Source: JAPUIN01 sp041580375
GTDB taxonomy: Bacteria; Acidobacteriota; Polarisedimenticolia; Gp22-AA2
NCBI GenBank assembly: GCA_041580375.1
Contig: JBFGDZ010000041.1
Location: 1 to 21,701 of the forward strand
Direction: 5' to 3'
DNA length: 21,701 bases
This document shows positions 1-6,588 of the stretch, piece after piece; positions within the stretch are counted from its first letter, which is position 1; the number at the start of each line of letters is the position of its first letter. Under the pieces are notes generated by a model that was not told the DNA's origin, ran no database searches, and saw only the letters and a program-made list of their open reading frames with translations. The position numbers and the translations under genes were made by a program.

Positions 1-23
1 CGGGAGTGCGGAGGCGATCCTGA
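1..23 (+). CDS. Possible 3' end of an upstream gene, cut by the window edge
   Basis: Reading from base 3, the frame gives Gly-Val-Arg-Arg-Arg-Ser and then TGA at 21-23. In dcw clusters murC usually precedes murB, so this could be the last codons of murC. Seven codons are too few to identify a family. The next gene's AAGGAG ribosome site starts on the last base of this stop, as would be expected for a tight operon. Confidence 0.25.
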
Positions 24-37
24 AGGAGAGCGCCGGC

Positions 38-895
38 GTGCGCGTGCTCGAGAACGTGCCAATGCGATCGCGCACGTCGCTCGGGGTCGGCGGTCCGGCA
101 CGCTACTTCGTCGTTCCGGAGGAAGCCGCGGCCCTCGCCGCGCTGCTGAAGCGGCTGACGGAGGCGGAGGTCCCGTTCGAGTTCCTGGGAGCGGGCTCGA
201 ATCTCCTCGTGGCGGACGGGGGGCCGCCGTTCGTGGTGATCGCTTCGGAGGGCCTCGCCGCCGAGCCGCGCATCGATCGGGAGATCGTCAGCGTGGAGTC
301 GGGCTACTCGGCGCCTAAGCTCGTGAAGCGCCTCGCGCGGTCCGGCCTGGCAGGGCTGGAGTTCGCCGAGGGGATCCCGGGCAGCGTCGGCGGCTGCGTC
401 CGGATGAACGCGGGCTGGCACGAGGGGGCGTTCGGCGGGGCGGTCGAGTCGGTCACGGTCATCTCCCGCGACGGGAGGATCGAGGAGGTCCGCAGCGGCC
501 CGGGCACGTTCGCCTACCGCTCGAGCCCCGGGCTCGGCGATCGGTTCGTCGCCGCGGCGACGCTCCGCCTGTCGCCCGACGACCCGGCGCGCGTCGCGGA
601 GCGGGTGCGCTCCTATCACGACCGCCGTGTGCGGACGCAGCCGACCGGGGCGCGCAACGCCGGGTGCATCTTCAGGAATCCCGAGGGGGACCACGCGGGA
701 CGGCTCATCGACGCCGCGGGCCTCAAGGGCCGTTCGGCGGGGGCCGCGATCGTCTCGGACGTGCACGCGAACTTCATCATCAACCGGGGGGGCGCCACGT
801 TCAGCGACGTGATGAGCCTGATCGAGACGGTTCGCGACGCGGTCCTCAGAGAGTCGGGCGTGACTCTGGATCGGGAGGTGATCGTCTGGGCATGA
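38..895 (+). CDS. murB: UDP-N-acetylenolpyruvoylglucosamine reductase (MurB, type II-like)
   Basis: This cytoplasmic flavoenzyme reduces UDP-GlcNAc-enolpyruvate with NADPH to UDP-MurNAc, the second committed step of peptidoglycan synthesis. The 285-residue product carries the family motifs in order: TSLGVGGPA near residue 13, the FAD-binding FLGAGSNLLV near 49, GIPGSVGG and MNAG near 111-124, FAYR (Tyr160), AGCIFRNP near 208-215, and a C-terminal LDREV containing the conserved Glu. The length without the E. coli-type insertion fits type II MurB. GTG at 38 is preferred because AAGGAG lies nine bases upstream (23-28) and the N-terminus then reads MRVLENVPM, as in homologues; the frame itself is open to the window edge. 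The residue aligned with E. coli Ser229, the proton donor to C2, is Cys210 here. The stop overlaps the ftsQ start as ATGA. Confidence 0.95.
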   Translation: MRVLENVPMRSRTSLGVGGPARYFVVPEEAAALAALLKRLTEAEVPFEFLGAGSNLLVADGGPPFVVIASEGLAAEPRIDREIVSVESGYSAPKLVKRLARSGLAGLEFAEGIPGSVGGCVRMNAGWHEGAFGGAVESVTVISRDGRIEEVRSGPGTFAYRSSPGLGDRFVAAATLRLSPDDPARVAERVRSYHDRRVRTQPTGARNAGCIFRNPEGDHAGRLIDAAGLKGRSAGAAIVSDVHANFIINRGGATFSDVMSLIETVRDAVLRESGVTLDREVIVWA

Positions 896-1719
896 AGCGC
901 GCCTCGCAACGTCAGAAACCGGTCTTCCTGCGTCGCGAGCAGACCCGCGAGCTCCGTCGCAGCCGGCGCAGGCGGATCCTGCGCCGACGACTGATCGCGT
1001 TCGGGATCCTGTTCGGGCTCGGCCTCGCCGGGGGCACGGCCTACGCCGCGCGCTACTACCTGACCCACGCGCCGCGATTCAATCTGAAGCACGTCGAGAT
1101 CGCCGGGACGATCCGGGCGCCGCGCGCCGAGATGCAGGCGGCCCTCGATCGCTACCGCGGCCGGAACCTGTTCCGGATCAGCCTCGCGAAACTGCGATCG
1201 GAGCTGTCGAAGTTCTCGTGGGTCGAGGGCGTCACGCTCAAGCGCGTGCTCCCGGACGGCCTCTTCTGCTCCGTCCTCGAGCGCGCTCCACGGGGCCTCG
1301 CGATGATCGCGGGGAAGGTCTGGCTCGTGGACGGCTCGGGCACCCGCATCGATCTCTACGGGGAGGAGACGAGCGACTACTCGTTTCCGATCTTCACCGG
1401 CCTGGCCGGGAAGGACGAAGAGCGGAGGAGCGGGCAGCTCGCGCGCGGCCTCGCGCTTCTGAGCTTCCTCGAGGACTCCCACCCCGATTTCGTCCGGCAG
1501 ATCTCCGAGATCGATCTCGCGCGCGAGGATCGCGTGACGCTGCGCCTGAACGACGGGGGCCCGCCGGTGCGGCTCCATCCGCGGAAGTTCGGGACCAACT
1601 TCGACCGGTACCTCGCCATGCGCGAGTACCTGGCGACGCACTTCGGCGACGGCGCGTACGTCGACCTGCGCTTCCGGGATCGGATCGCGTTCCGGCCGCT
1701 TCTGAAGGGGGGCCGCTGA
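892..1719 (+). CDS. ftsQ: Cell division protein FtsQ
   Basis: FtsQ is a single-pass inner-membrane protein that links early (FtsZ/FtsA) and late divisome proteins. The 275-residue product has a very basic cytoplasmic tail (RRSRRRR, residues 22-28), one transmembrane helix at about 34-53, a POTRA domain at about 63-132 (FNLKHVEIAG through LPDGLFCSVLER, the usual strand-helix-helix-strand pattern) and a periplasmic beta domain to the end. ATG at 892 overlaps the murB stop by four bases. GGGAGGTGA lies upstream at 873-881 with long spacing, so translational coupling to murB is likely. There is no ddl gene between murB and ftsQ, unlike many dcw clusters. Identity rests on order and architecture, since FtsQ sequences diverge strongly. 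Confidence 0.92.
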   Translation: MKRASQRQKPVFLRREQTRELRRSRRRRILRRRLIAFGILFGLGLAGGTAYAARYYLTHAPRFNLKHVEIAGTIRAPRAEMQAALDRYRGRNLFRISLAKLRSELSKFSWVEGVTLKRVLPDGLFCSVLERAPRGLAMIAGKVWLVDGSGTRIDLYGEETSDYSFPIFTGLAGKDEERRSGQLARGLALLSFLEDSHPDFVRQISEIDLAREDRVTLRLNDGGPPVRLHPRKFGTNFDRYLAMREYLATHFGDGAYVDLRFRDRIAFRPLLKGGR

Positions 1720-1720
1720 G

Positions 1721-2956
1721 ATGTCGAGACGGAGTCCGCTGATCGTCGGCCTCGACATCGGCACGACCAAGGTCGGCGTCCTGATCGCCGAGCCGGACGA
1801 GACGGGGCGGCTCCAGGTGATCGGTGTCGGCTCGTGCCCCTCGCGCGGCATGCGCAAGGGCGTCGTCGTGAACCTCGACGCCTGCGTGGCGTCCGTCAAG
1901 CAGGCCGTCGAGGAGGCCGAGCTGATGGCCGGCTGCTCCGTGGAGCGCGCGTTCGTGGGGATCGCCGGGCCGCACGTGCGCGGCCTCAACAGTCGCGGCG
2001 TGGTCGCCATCTCGGGGCGGGATCACGAGGTGTCGCGCGAGGACGTCCGGCGGGTCCTGGAGGCCGCCGGGGCGGTGAACATCCCGCCCGGCCGCGAGAT
2101 CTTCCACGTCCTGCCGCAGGAATTCTCGGTCGACGATCACGCCGGCATCCTCGATCCGGTCGGGATGACCGGCGCCAAGCTGGAGGCCAACGTGCACGTC
2201 GTCACGGCTTCGGTCACGGCGGCCCAGAATCTGGTCAACGTCGTCAATCGCGCGGGGATCGAGGTCGAGGAGATGGTCCTGGAGCAGCTGGCCGCGGCCG
2301 AGGCGGTGCTGACCCAGGACGAGAAGGACATGGGGGTCGCACTCGTGGACATCGGGGGCGGGAACACCAGCGTTCTGATCTTCGAGAACGGCACGATCCG
2401 GCACATCGCCATCCTGCCCGCCGGCGGCGACCACGTGACGAGCGATATCGCCGTGGGCCTGCGCACGCCGGTCCCGGAGGCGGAGAAGATCAAGCGCCGA
2501 CACGGGTGCGCGATGGCGTCTCTCGTCGATCACGAGGACACCATCGAGGTGGCGAGCGTGGGCGGCCGCAAGTCGCGCGTCCTGTCGCGCCAGATCCTGT
2601 CCGAGATCATCCAGCCGCGCGTCGAGGAGATCTTCGGTCTGATCGCCGAGGAATTCGTCCGCAGCGGCTTCGAGCGCTCGATCCACGCCGGCGTCGTCCT
2701 CACGGGAGGCGGGGCGATGCTGGAGGGGATTGTGGAGATGGCGGAGGACGCCCTGGACGCGCCGGTGGGACGCGGCGCGCCGGCCGAGATCGGCGGGCTC
2801 GCGGACTCCGTGCGCACACCGGTCTACACCACGGCCGTCGGGCTGGCGCTCTACGGCGCCCGCCAGCGCGAGCGACCCGCGCAGCGGATGGCGGAGCACT
2901 TCTCTTTCTCCCGGATGACCCACATGGTCCGGGGCTGGCTGAGCGAGCTCTTCTAG
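1721..2956 (+). CDS. ftsA: Cell division protein FtsA (actin-like Z-ring tether)
   Basis: FtsA is the actin-fold ATPase that anchors FtsZ filaments to the inner membrane and recruits later division proteins. The 411-residue product has the actin phosphate-1 loop GLDIGTTKVGVL (10-21), the FtsA-specific 1C domain (about 84-165), the phosphate-2 motif VDIGGGNTSV (209-218), the adenosine motif VLTGGGAMLEGI (326-337), and a C-terminal amphipathic helix, FSRMTHMVRGWLSELF, that serves as the membrane-targeting sequence. ATG at 1721 is one base after the ftsQ stop, with AAGGGGGG about nine bases upstream. Everything usual for the family is present and the length is typical. Confidence 0.97.
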   Translation: MSRRSPLIVGLDIGTTKVGVLIAEPDETGRLQVIGVGSCPSRGMRKGVVVNLDACVASVKQAVEEAELMAGCSVERAFVGIAGPHVRGLNSRGVVAISGRDHEVSREDVRRVLEAAGAVNIPPGREIFHVLPQEFSVDDHAGILDPVGMTGAKLEANVHVVTASVTAAQNLVNVVNRAGIEVEEMVLEQLAAAEAVLTQDEKDMGVALVDIGGGNTSVLIFENGTIRHIAILPAGGDHVTSDIAVGLRTPVPEAEKIKRRHGCAMASLVDHEDTIEVASVGGRKSRVLSRQILSEIIQPRVEEIFGLIAEEFVRSGFERSIHAGVVLTGGGAMLEGIVEMAEDALDAPVGRGAPAEIGGLADSVRTPVYTTAVGLALYGARQRERPAQRMAEHFSFSRMTHMVRGWLSELF

Positions 2957-2962
2957 AGGAGG
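2957..2962 (+). promoter_or_regulatory. Strong Shine-Dalgarno site for ftsZ
   Basis: AGGAGG lies five bases before the ATG at 2968 and partly overlaps the ftsA stop region. It is the best ribosome site in the window. It fixes the ftsZ start at 2968 rather than the in-frame ATG at 2977, and agrees with the high FtsZ dosage that division needs. Confidence 0.8.
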
Positions 2963-2967
2963 TCAGG

Positions 2968-4188
2968 ATGATACTCATGGACCCGAAGGATCCGAACGAA
3001 CGGCCCCGGATCTCCTTCGACGAGACACGGATGGTTGGAGCCGACATCAAGGTGATGGGCGTCGGCGGCGGCGGCAGCAACGCCGTGAACCGCATGATCT
3101 CCACCAACCTGCAGGGGGTGGAGTTCATCGTCGCCAACACGGACTGCCAGGCCCTGAAGAAGTCCCAGGCGCCGCTGAAGCTGCAGATCGGCGGCAAGCT
3201 GACCAAGGGCCTCGGCGCCGGCAGCAATCCGGAGATCGGCCGGCAGGCGGCGCTGGAGGACTCGGAGAAGATCATCGAGGCGCTGCAGGGGGCCGACATG
3301 GTCTTCATCACGGCCGGCCTGGGCGGCGGGACCGGGACCGGCGCGGTGCCGATCATCGCCAGCCTCGCGTCCGAGCTGGGAGCCCTCGTCGTAGCCGTCG
3401 TGACGCGGCCCTTCGGGTTCGAGGGGCGCAAGCGCGCCGATCAGGCCGAGCAGGGGCTCAAGGAGCTGCAGGAGAGCGTCGACACGGTCATCTGCATCCC
3501 CAACGAGAAGCTGCTCAACTCGGTCGACAAGTCGATGCCGCTGTCGGCCGCCTTCCTGTTCGCCGACGACGTGCTGAGGCAGGCCGTGCAGGGGATCTCC
3601 GACCTGATCACGATCCCGGGCGAGATCAACCTGGACTTCGCCGATGTCAAGACGATCATGAGCGGCATGGGCATGGCGCTCATGGGCACGGGCGTCGCCT
3701 CGGGCGGCAACCGCGCCGTGGAGGCGGCGCAGCGCGCGATCACATCGCCTCTGCTCGAGGACGCCACCATCGACGGGGCGCGGGGGATCCTGATCAACAT
3801 CACCGGCGGCACCGACATGACCCTGCACGAGGTGGCCGAGGCCTCCAGCCTGGTGCAGCGTACGGCCGATCCGGAGGCGAACATCATCTTCGGCACCGTC
3901 ATCGACAAGGAGATGAGCGAGCAGATCAAGATCACCGTCATCGCCACCGGCTTCAACCGCGAGGCGGCAGCCCACGCCGACGCGCGGAACGCCGCCGGGC
4001 GCGCCTATCCCGGACGCGGCGAGCCCGCCCCGGTCCGACCCGGGCGTGATCTCGACACCCCCTCGTTCCTGCGCCGGGGCCCCTCCCACCCGTCGGTGCA
4101 GCCGGCCGACGCCCAGGCGGGAGCCAACTACTCCTCGCTGCAGGACGAGCTCGACATCCCCACCTTCCTGAGGAAGCAGATGGACTGA
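2968..4188 (+). CDS. ftsZ: Cell division protein FtsZ, with two tail peptides
   Basis: FtsZ is the tubulin-like GTPase that polymerises into the Z-ring. The 406-residue product has GVGGGGSNAVNRM (31-43), the tubulin signature GGGTGTG (119-125), the nucleotide-binding stretch around NRA (248-250) and the T7 synergy loop NLDFADV (221-227) that completes the active site of the neighbouring subunit. After the globular core (to about 330) comes a short Ala/Gly/Pro-rich linker and the conserved C-terminal peptide LDIPTFLRKQMD (395-406), which binds FtsA and other tethers. A second peptide of the same pattern, DLDTPSFLRR, occurs at 361-370, so the tail appears to hold two docking motifs about 34 residues apart. 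The gene lies 11 bases after ftsA, and its stop is one base from the next start. Confidence 0.98.
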   Translation: MILMDPKDPNERPRISFDETRMVGADIKVMGVGGGGSNAVNRMISTNLQGVEFIVANTDCQALKKSQAPLKLQIGGKLTKGLGAGSNPEIGRQAALEDSEKIIEALQGADMVFITAGLGGGTGTGAVPIIASLASELGALVVAVVTRPFGFEGRKRADQAEQGLKELQESVDTVICIPNEKLLNSVDKSMPLSAAFLFADDVLRQAVQGISDLITIPGEINLDFADVKTIMSGMGMALMGTGVASGGNRAVEAAQRAITSPLLEDATIDGARGILINITGGTDMTLHEVAEASSLVQRTADPEANIIFGTVIDKEMSEQIKITVIATGFNREAAAHADARNAAGRAYPGRGEPAPVRPGRDLDTPSFLRRGPSHPSVQPADAQAGANYSSLQDELDIPTFLRKQMD

Positions 4189-4189
4189 C

Positions 4190-5155
4190 ATGGCCAATCA
4201 TTACAGGATCCTGGTCGCCGACGATCGCGAGGACAATCTGGGCCTTCTGAGGGAATGGCTCTCGTCGCAGGACTACTACGTCCGCTGCGCCAGGGACGGA
4301 CGGGAGGCACTCGAGCTGGCCCGCAACGACCCTCCCGACCTCATTCTGGTCGACAAGGTGATGCCCGAGGTGGACGGCCTGTGCGTCGCGAAGGAGCTGA
4401 AGAAGGAGCACCGGTTCTCGACCATACCGATCATCGTCCTCACGGGCCGGGACGACACACAGCGCAGCGCCATCTTCGACGAGACCGGCGCGGACGATCT
4501 CATCATGAAGCCGTTCACCTTCGAGGAGGTCGACACGCGCGTCCGCACGATGCTGAAGAAGCGGGAGGTCTTCCGCGCCCTCGAGCGCGCCAACGAGGAT
4601 CTCCGGTCGGCCAACGAGAGGATGTCGCGCCTGATCCTCGTGGACGAAAAGACGCAGCTCTACAACTACCGCTACTTCATGGAGCGCCTCGCCGACGAGA
4701 TGAAACGATCCCGGCGCTACGAGAACCCCCTCTCCCTGGTGATGCTCGACCTGGATCACTTCAAGGAGGTGAACGATGCCCACGGCCACGTCGTCGGGGA
4801 TCGCGTCCTGAAGGAGTTCGCCGATCTCATGCTGCGCACGGCGCGCGAGACCGACATCGTGGCCCGCTACGGCGGCGAGGAGTTCTCCGTGCTCCTCACG
4901 CACACCACGGCGGTCCAGGCGGAGCGGCTCGCCAACCGCATCCGCCGCGCAGCGGCGGAACGCGCCTTCGAGAACGACCGCGGAGAGGGCATCCGGATCA
5001 CCGCCTCGGCCGGCGTCGCCACCTTCCCGATCAACCGGAGGATCCAGAAACCCGAGGACCTGGTGCAGGCGGCCGACGACGCCATGTACCGCGCGAAGAA
5101 CGCCGGGCGCAACCGCACCGAGGTCGATCCCCGCTCCGTCATCCCCACGGTCTGA
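4190..5155 (+). CDS. Response regulator with GGDEF output (PleD-like diguanylate cyclase)
   Basis: The predicted activity is phosphorylation-controlled synthesis of cyclic di-GMP from two GTP. The 321-residue product has an N-terminal receiver domain (about 5-122) with the acidic pair Asp11/Asp12, phospho-acceptor Asp55 in LILVDKVMP, the switch Thr in VLTG and the Lys of MKPF. A helical linker (about 125-150) follows, then a GGDEF domain with the active-site motif GGEEF (228-232). An RETD inhibitory I-site (219-222) lies exactly five residues before it, so both catalysis and product feedback should be intact. The start is TGACATG, one base after the ftsZ stop, so it is probably translated from the division transcript. 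No histidine kinase is adjacent. A role in linking c-di-GMP to division is inferred from position only. Confidence 0.93.
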   Translation: MANHYRILVADDREDNLGLLREWLSSQDYYVRCARDGREALELARNDPPDLILVDKVMPEVDGLCVAKELKKEHRFSTIPIIVLTGRDDTQRSAIFDETGADDLIMKPFTFEEVDTRVRTMLKKREVFRALERANEDLRSANERMSRLILVDEKTQLYNYRYFMERLADEMKRSRRYENPLSLVMLDLDHFKEVNDAHGHVVGDRVLKEFADLMLRTARETDIVARYGGEEFSVLLTHTTAVQAERLANRIRRAAAERAFENDRGEGIRITASAGVATFPINRRIQKPEDLVQAADDAMYRAKNAGRNRTEVDPRSVIPTV

Positions 5156-5182
5156 CGCGGCCGCCACCGCCGGCCCGGGCCC

Positions 5183-5201
5183 GCGCCGCCCGCGGCGGCG
5201 C
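5183..5201 (+). terminator. GC-rich hairpin after the division operon, no T-tract
   Basis: Perfect 8-base arms, GCGCCGCC and GGCGGCGC, with a three-base loop lie 28 bases after the diguanylate cyclase stop. No run of T follows, so intrinsic termination is uncertain. In such GC-rich DNA a short chance hairpin is also possible. Confidence 0.3.
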
Positions 5202-5233
5202 CCGCCGCGCCCCGGGGAACCGCCCCGGCCTGC

Positions 5234-5263
5234 TTGATCCCCCTCCGGCCGTCGTGCTACGGT
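5234..5263 (+). promoter_or_regulatory. Promoter-like element in the gap after the cyclase gene
   Basis: TTGATC (5234-5239) and TACGGT (5258-5263) are separated by 18 bases, and a TGC extension precedes the -10 element. A transcript would start near 5270 and run through a stretch with no convincing gene up to the minus-strand gene that ends at 5444. A short frame from GTG 5254 to TAG 5394 (46 codons, ending in an NDNFESLLIQNERAL-like sequence) covers it, but it starts inside the promoter and has no ribosome site. A small RNA, a small peptide gene or a decayed gene are all possible. The rest of 5156-5443 shows only GC-rich hairpins. Confidence 0.28.
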
Positions 5264-5443
5264 TCAGGACACCACCCTGGACAATCGACGAAGGATCCGC
5301 CCACATTCTCCTGCGAAGCCCGGATCGACCCTCGCGCGTCACCCTGAACGACAACTTCGAGTCGCTCCTCATCCAGAACGAACGAGCCCTCTAGCGGGTC
5401 GCGCTCGCCAGCGAGCGGAACCCCGCCGGAGCCGGCGCGGGGG

Positions 5444-5713
5444 TCACTTCTCCGAGCATACGACGCGATCCGGCGGGGTGTTCTGGCAGCGGATCGACTC
5501 GGTCATCCCCGAAGCGAGCGTTCCGCAGGCGCTGGTGACGGCACTGTCGATGCTGGCGTCACGGGTTCCGGAAGCGGCCGTCCGGCAGACCGTCTGCCCC
5601 TGGAAGGTGACGCAGACCTCGCACTCGAACTCGACGATCGTCATGCTGCGGTAAAGGACGTAGGCGATGACGAGGGCGAGGAAGAGGATGGTCGCTTTCG
5701 TCGTTTTGCCCAC
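5444..5713 (-). CDS. Small single-pass membrane protein with six cysteines, function unknown
   Basis: I do not assign this to a named family. The 89-residue product begins with a basic VGKTTKAT, then a hydrophobic helix (about 8-21), then a soluble C-terminal part with Cys at 31, 34, 43, 63, 76 and 86, including a CEVC pair. With a positive N-terminus and one helix, the cysteine domain should be outside the inner membrane, where three disulfides could form. GTG at 5713 is chosen because GAGGA lies about seven bases upstream and the helix then sits at the N-terminus; the frame extends to 5776 but that would add a non-hydrophobic leader. It stands alone, divergent from the CYTH gene. Coding looks genuine from the clear helix-plus-cysteine architecture. 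Confidence 0.72.
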   Translation of the reverse strand: MGKTTKATILFLALVIAYVLYRSMTIVEFECEVCVTFQGQTVCRTAASGTRDASIDSAVTSACGTLASGMTESIRCQNTPPDRVVCSEK

Positions 5714-5844
5714 GGGGTGATCCTCGATGCCGGCCGGGAGGGGGCACACGTTATGCGCACCCCGCCCCGGTGTCAACCTCTCCGCGCGCTCCCTCCCACG
5801 GTCGGCCCGCCGTCCTGCGGAGCCAGGAGGGACGGCGAATTCCG

Positions 5845-5853
5845 TGTGATAAT
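5845..5853 (+). promoter_or_regulatory. Extended -10 element for a probably leaderless CYTH mRNA
   Basis: TGT followed by GATAAT (5848-5853) is an extended -10 match. Only nine bases separate it from ATG 5863, so transcription would begin within about four bases of the start codon. No Shine-Dalgarno sequence is present in those bases. No good -35 hexamer is visible, as is common with extended -10 promoters. Confidence 0.5.
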
Positions 5854-5862
5854 CTACCCGCC

Positions 5863-6420
5863 ATGATCGGAACGGAGATCGAGGTCAAGCTCCAGATCGA
5901 GAAGACCGAGGGGCTTCGGGACCGGCTCCGCGACATCGGCGCCCGCCTGGTGCAGCCCAGGGCATTCGAGGACAATCAGTTGTACGACTACCCCGATTTC
6001 GCGCTGAAGACGCGCGGCGCGATGCTGCGGCTGCGCCTCCAGGATCAGGGCGCCCGGCTCACCTACAAGGACGGCGGCAGGGTGGAGAACGGCGCCAAAG
6101 TGCGCGAGGAGATCGAGGTGGCGATCGGCGACGGGGAGACGGCGGCCGCGATCCTCGAGAAGATCGGCCTTCGGCCGCTGTTCCGGTATCAGAAGTATCG
6201 GGAGGTCTACTCCTGCTCCGATCATCTGATCACGGTCGACGAGACCCCGATCGGGGATTTCTTCGAGCTCGAGGGTCCCCGGGAGTGGATCGACGAAACG
6301 GCGGCCCGGCTCGGCTACAGGAAAGAGGACTACATTGCCTCGAGCTACTTCGCCCTCCACCGCGAGCATCAGACGGAACGGGGTCTGCCGGTCCGTGACA
6401 TGCTGTTCGAGGATCGCTGA
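5863..6420 (+). CDS. CYTH-domain protein (class IV adenylate cyclase / triphosphate hydrolase-like)
   Basis: CYTH enzymes act on triphosphates inside an eight-stranded tunnel. Members include CyaB-type adenylate cyclases, thiamine triphosphatases and inorganic triphosphatases. The 185-residue product has the signature ExExK at 5-9 (EIEVK) and tunnel residues at expected places: LRLR (55-58), TYKD (67-70), REEIE (81-85), KYRE (111-114), the VDETPIGDFFELEG acidic stretch (125-138) and the late SSYFALH. Length and spacing resemble class IV cyclase/ThTPase-like single-domain members without a CHAD domain. Sequence alone does not decide the substrate. ATG at 5863 is chosen because the ExExK motif must lie at the N-terminus; the frame runs further upstream but through the promoter. 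Confidence 0.85.
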   Translation: MIGTEIEVKLQIEKTEGLRDRLRDIGARLVQPRAFEDNQLYDYPDFALKTRGAMLRLRLQDQGARLTYKDGGRVENGAKVREEIEVAIGDGETAAAILEKIGLRPLFRYQKYREVYSCSDHLITVDETPIGDFFELEGPREWIDETAARLGYRKEDYIASSYFALHREHQTERGLPVRDMLFEDR

Positions 6421-6422
6421 TC

Positions 6423-6438
6423 CGACCCGGCCGGGTCG
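6423..6438 (+). terminator. 16-base perfect palindrome just after the CYTH stop
   Basis: CGACCC-GGCC-GGGTCG begins two bases after the TGA at 6418-6420 and could form a six-pair GC stem with a four-base loop. There is no T-tract. It may act as a weak terminator or 3' stabiliser; a protein-binding palindrome is the alternative. Confidence 0.35.
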
Positions 6439-6484
6439 AGGTCCCCGCCGCGCTCCGGGCTGATTGCGCTTACGGCAACGAACA

Positions 6485-6501
6485 CCCCTGGTGATCAGGG
6501 G
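6485..6501 (+). repeat. Inverted repeat between the CYTH and nucleotidyltransferase genes
   Basis: CCCCTG and CAGGGG flank a GTGAT loop. It lies about 50 bases upstream of the promoter-like elements for the next gene (TTGCGG 6548-6553, TATGGT 6572-6577, 18-base spacer). It may be part of a terminator or an operator; no T-run follows. Confidence 0.3.
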
Positions 6502-6547
6502 AATTCGCCATGGCCAGTTTTTCCACAATCCCTGCAGGATGGGCGTT

Positions 6548-6577
6548 TTGCGGGATGTCGTCGCGCCGACTTATGGT
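6548..6577 (+). promoter_or_regulatory. Candidate promoter of the nucleotidyltransferase-kinase pair
   Basis: TTGCGG and TATGGT are separated by 18 bases. The -10 hexamer ends 11 bases before ATG 6589, giving a leader of only a few bases. There is no Shine-Dalgarno sequence before the ATG. The hexamer matches are moderate. Confidence 0.35.
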
Positions 6578-6588
6578 GAATTAGCATC

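Noticed and set aside
616..2010. A 464-codon minus-strand frame across murB, ftsQ and ftsA
   Set aside because: It is antisense to three well-identified division and wall genes and shows no motif; it is a codon-bias shadow.
1834..2967. Upstream extension of the ftsZ frame inside ftsA
   Set aside because: FtsZ begins at 2968 behind AGGAGG. The extension overlaps ftsA in another frame and is Arg/Gly-rich without family motifs.
5139..5372. Minus-strand 77-codon frame in the gap after the cyclase gene
   Set aside because: It is Arg/Gly/Ala low-complexity with no ribosome site, and overlaps the end of the cyclase gene.
5714..5776. Longer start at 5776 for the small six-cysteine protein
   Set aside because: It would add 21 polar residues before the membrane helix and has no ribosome site. 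GTG 5713 has GAGGA at good spacing.
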